A program made the translations under genes and the position numbers. 64,000 nt of DNA from positions 124,001-188,000 of the forward strand of contig JAABRT010000001.1 in the NCBI GenBank assembly GCA_011390805.1. Reading direction: 5' to 3'. The notes beneath the pieces were generated by a model that was not told where the DNA came from, did not search any database, and worked only from the letters and a program-made list of their open reading frames with translations. Position 1 is the stretch's first letter. Every line of letters starts with the position of its first letter. Source of the DNA: Gemmatimonas sp. GTDB taxonomy: Bacteria; Gemmatimonadota; Gemmatimonadetes; Gemmatimonadales; Gemmatimonadaceae. Below, in pieces: positions 61,940 through 64,000 of this stretch.

Positions 61940-62626
61940 ATGCCGAACGGGTCGCAGAGGACAACAAATGTGCTGCTGGGCATGACGGTGATTTGTGTTG
62001 TCACCATGACAGCACTTTCCCTTGCGCAGTTCCTACGCTCTCCGAGAGCCGGAAGCCAAAACAAGGGTCCGGAGTTTGTGGAATCAGCCAATGCGGCCGC
62101 ACTCGCAGATTTCGGGCATCGCGTCGGGTCCAACAGCGCGACTGTCGTAATAACCGTGTTTAGCGACTTTCAATGCCCGGCGTGTGCAGCATTCGCCAAC
62201 AGAACCTTGCCCGCGCTGCGTGAGAAATATCCAGACAAGTTCGTGCTGAACTTTCGCCATTGGCCGCTTGAGCAACACCCTCATGCGTTTGCGGCGGCTA
62301 CCGCAGCCGAGTGTGCAGCCTCACAAAACCGCTTCGAGGCGTTTCACGATCTGCTGTTTGCACAGCAATCTCGGATAGGGCAGGAGCCTTTTCGCGTGAT
62401 GGCAAGCGACGCAGGCGTTCAGGATTTGGACGCTTTCGAGCGTTGCTTGGTGGATGAGTTAGCAGCGAGCGTTGTCCGGCGCGACTCCGATGCAATTCAA
62501 CCGTTTGAGCCGTCTGGGACGCCTACGATCGTGGTTGGCAGTACGCTCATCAGAGGCGGCGCTTCGCTCGCTCTGCTCGATTCTTTGCTTGCAAACTCGC
62601 TAAAGTTGTTGCCGGGTCGCGACTAG
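61940..62626 (+). CDS. DsbA-like thiol oxidoreductase, membrane anchored
   Basis: This is a protein of about 228 residues. An N-terminal helix (VLLGMTVICVVTMTALSLAQ) is followed by a DsbA/DSBA-type thioredoxin fold with CPAC (Cys79-Cys82 in FSDFQCPACAAF), NFRHWPLEQHPHA and a cis-Pro loop (SGTPTIVVG). It is expected to form or shuffle disulfides outside the cytoplasm. ATG 61940 was chosen over a frame start 12 codons upstream. It is followed after 48 bases by a propeller lipoprotein. Confidence 0.85.
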   Translation: MPNGSQRTTNVLLGMTVICVVTMTALSLAQFLRSPRAGSQNKGPEFVESANAAALADFGHRVGSNSATVVITVFSDFQCPACAAFANRTLPALREKYPDKFVLNFRHWPLEQHPHAFAAATAAECAASQNRFEAFHDLLFAQQSRIGQEPFRVMASDAGVQDLDAFERCLVDELAASVVRRDSDAIQPFEPSGTPTIVVGSTLIRGGASLALLDSLLANSLKLLPGRD

Positions 62627-62674
62627 CATATGCTCGTGTTGTGTGAGAATTGGTGCCTTTCGTTTGGGTTTTCC

Positions 62675-63916
62675 ATGCGTCCAGTTCGGGCTGCAGTTGC
62701 GTGCGGTCTGCTCTCGTTGTCGTCTTGTGACAACGCCCCCGAAAACCTGCCCTACTCGACTGTCGCAGCAAATGAAGCCTCCTTGCAACTGATCGTGGAG
62801 ATCGGTAGTTCTTCACCTGAGTCTGACAACAGTTCATTTGGCGTTATTCGCGACGTCTTGTTGACGACGCAGAATCGAGTTTGGGTGTCGGATGCATCAG
62901 AGAGCGGGGCGGATCCGAGATTGCGACTGTTCGATTCGACCGGCTCGTTCCTTCGAGAAGTGGCAACACGCGGCGGCGGGCCGGGTGAGTTCACCCGCGT
63001 GGGTGCGCTGGCGGAGTTTCCCAACGGCAATGTGGCCTATCGGGACGATGGTGCGCCAACGCGAGTGCTCATTTTTAGCCCCGATGGCGATTTGCTGGAT
63101 CATTGGCCCAAGGCAGAGCAGTCTGGGTGGCCGCGTGACATGCGATTCGTTGGAAACTCGCCGTTTGCACTCATGATCGATTCGAGTTCGCGCGTCTGGT
63201 TGCCCTTCCGCGGGGGACGACCAGGCGACAACGTGCGCGAAACCGGTATTCTCCGCGTCACCGCCGCCGGGGATGTGTTGGACGTAGTGGAGTGGCCTGC
63301 CTTCCCTGTATTGGACAAACCCACCGAAATGATTGAAGGCACGAGCCGCGATGGTCGGGCGCACTTTAGCATTGCGGTTCCATACCAGCCCTCTGTCGTA
63401 CGCACATGGAGCCCGCTCGGCGAGTTCGCAGTTGCGCGCTCCGATCGATACCACGTCGAGCTGGGCATTCCAGCGCTTACCGAAGGCAGCAACGCCGATT
63501 CCACCGATCGCCGCAGTGTAGAGCGACAGCGCGCGCGTGTGCCGGTCTCCGAGGATGAAAGGCGTGCGGTTCGGCAGCAGCTGCAGGATGTAGTCGACGG
63601 CTGGGGGGCGAATGTTCGCAGCTCCTCCGTGCCGAAGAGCGTTCCCGACTACAAACCCCCTCTGCGCGATCTCTCCTTCTCGGAGGATGGTCGGCTGATG
63701 GTAAAGGTGTCGGTTCCGTCGACCTACACCGATGAGGGGTGGACCGAGCCCGATGTATTCGACGTGTTTGACAGAACAGGAAGCCATCTCGGCGAGATGC
63801 AGATCCCTCCGGGCAGTCAAAGGTTGCGCATGCGCAATCGCCGAGTATGGGGAGCGTTCACCACTGCCGACGACGCGCAAGTAGTGAGGGTTTTTGAGCT
63901 GCAGTTAGTTCGGTAG
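62675..63916 (+). CDS. six-bladed beta-propeller lipoprotein, second type
   Basis: This is a lipoprotein of about 413 residues (MRPVRAAVACGLLSLSSCDN, lipobox SLSS-C). Blades resemble the 6-bladed propeller family common in Gemmatimonadota (DVLLTTQNRVWVSDASESG, GGGPGEFTRVGALAEFPNG, DSSSRVWLPFRGG, LSFSEDGRLMVKVSV). It shares the GPGE motif with the propeller at 58107-59201, so both belong to one broad family, though overall similarity is low. It is paired with the DsbA-like gene. Confidence 0.8.
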   Translation: MRPVRAAVACGLLSLSSCDNAPENLPYSTVAANEASLQLIVEIGSSSPESDNSSFGVIRDVLLTTQNRVWVSDASESGADPRLRLFDSTGSFLREVATRGGGPGEFTRVGALAEFPNGNVAYRDDGAPTRVLIFSPDGDLLDHWPKAEQSGWPRDMRFVGNSPFALMIDSSSRVWLPFRGGRPGDNVRETGILRVTAAGDVLDVVEWPAFPVLDKPTEMIEGTSRDGRAHFSIAVPYQPSVVRTWSPLGEFAVARSDRYHVELGIPALTEGSNADSTDRRSVERQRARVPVSEDERRAVRQQLQDVVDGWGANVRSSSVPKSVPDYKPPLRDLSFSEDGRLMVKVSVPSTYTDEGWTEPDVFDVFDRTGSHLGEMQIPPGSQRLRMRNRRVWGAFTTADDAQVVRVFELQLVR

Positions 63917-63928
63917 TAGGAGTCAGAA

Positions 63929-64000
63929 ATGGACATACCGGTCGCTACAAAGAACACCAAACCTTATCAGGTGAGGAGCAAATGGCCAGTGAAAAACAAA
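63929..64000 (+). CDS. start of a gene cut by the window end
   Basis: An ATG at 63929, preceded by AGGAG (63919-63923), opens a frame (MDIPVATKNTKPYQVRSKWP) that runs off the window after 24 codons. It begins 12 bases after the propeller stop and may be the next gene of that operon. Too little is visible to assign it. Confidence 0.4.
   Translation, partial: MDIPVATKNTKPYQVRSKWPVKNK

Noticed and set aside
1-64000. CRISPR array or cas genes
   Set aside because: No regularly spaced repeats with unique spacers and no Cas-like proteins were seen. The 22-bp repeat at 44748 has no spacers.

Overview
The window is GC-rich bacterial chromosome, most likely from a Gemmatimonadota member. This is an inference from gene content: an ECF sigma factor coupled to a Ser/Thr kinase with a TPR tail, a second Ser/Thr kinase carrying a TolB-like propeller, a very large secreted VPS10/BNR protein, a short cbb3 oxidase operon, and many 'AQ'-type signal peptides. 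No rRNA, CRISPR array or replication origin was seen.

Bases 1-44600 look like core chromosome with some accessory genes. In order they hold: a DUF1990 pair; a SulP transporter with a universal stress protein; a VPS10-like exoprotein; a MntP-like exporter; an EEP lipoprotein; a chemoreceptor; a voltage-sensor channel with an odd pore; and two hybrid histidine kinases. The second kinase is the last gene of a same-strand series reading degenerate GGDEF, HEAT-repeat protein, KaiC, KaiB, histidine kinase (21028 down to 14494), which looks like a clock-type or timing module. Next come a cbb3 oxidase operon (ccoS-N-O-P-like) running into a stress-type membrane protein and a sorbosone-dehydrogenase-like lipoprotein, then an SDR and an acyl-CoA ligase, and a TetR/phosphoesterase divergent pair. 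From 26 to 44 kb there are four PIN-toxin modules, two Ser/Thr kinase loci, a complete subclass B3 metallo-beta-lactamase, a decayed Fic gene and a small secreted protein.

At 44631-44677 lies the 3' half of a tRNA-Phe gene, without its 5' half. This is the usual scar of integration into a tRNA gene, and its orientation places the foreign DNA to the right. From there to the window end the content changes. There is a frameshifted serine-hydrolase lipoprotein and the remains of several insertion sequences. Two cargo operons follow: an S8 protease without a signal peptide paired with an alpha/beta hydrolase, and a calcineurin-like phosphoesterase fused to a GAF-like domain paired with a small acidic protein. 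One intact IS3-family element (55568-56763) and at least four transposase wrecks are present.

The last 7 kb carry two envelope cassettes. One, on the minus strand (59419 to 57616), couples a small exported four-cysteine peptide, a six-bladed-propeller lipoprotein and a CPWS thioredoxin-like protein through ATGA overlaps. The other, on the plus strand (61940 to 63916), has a DsbA-like protein and another propeller lipoprotein. The peptide, propeller and thiol-protein grouping resembles the NVEALA peptide/propeller neighbourhoods of Bacteroidetes and is one of the better candidates for an undescribed system here. The others are the KaiBC series and the phosphoesterase-GAF operon.
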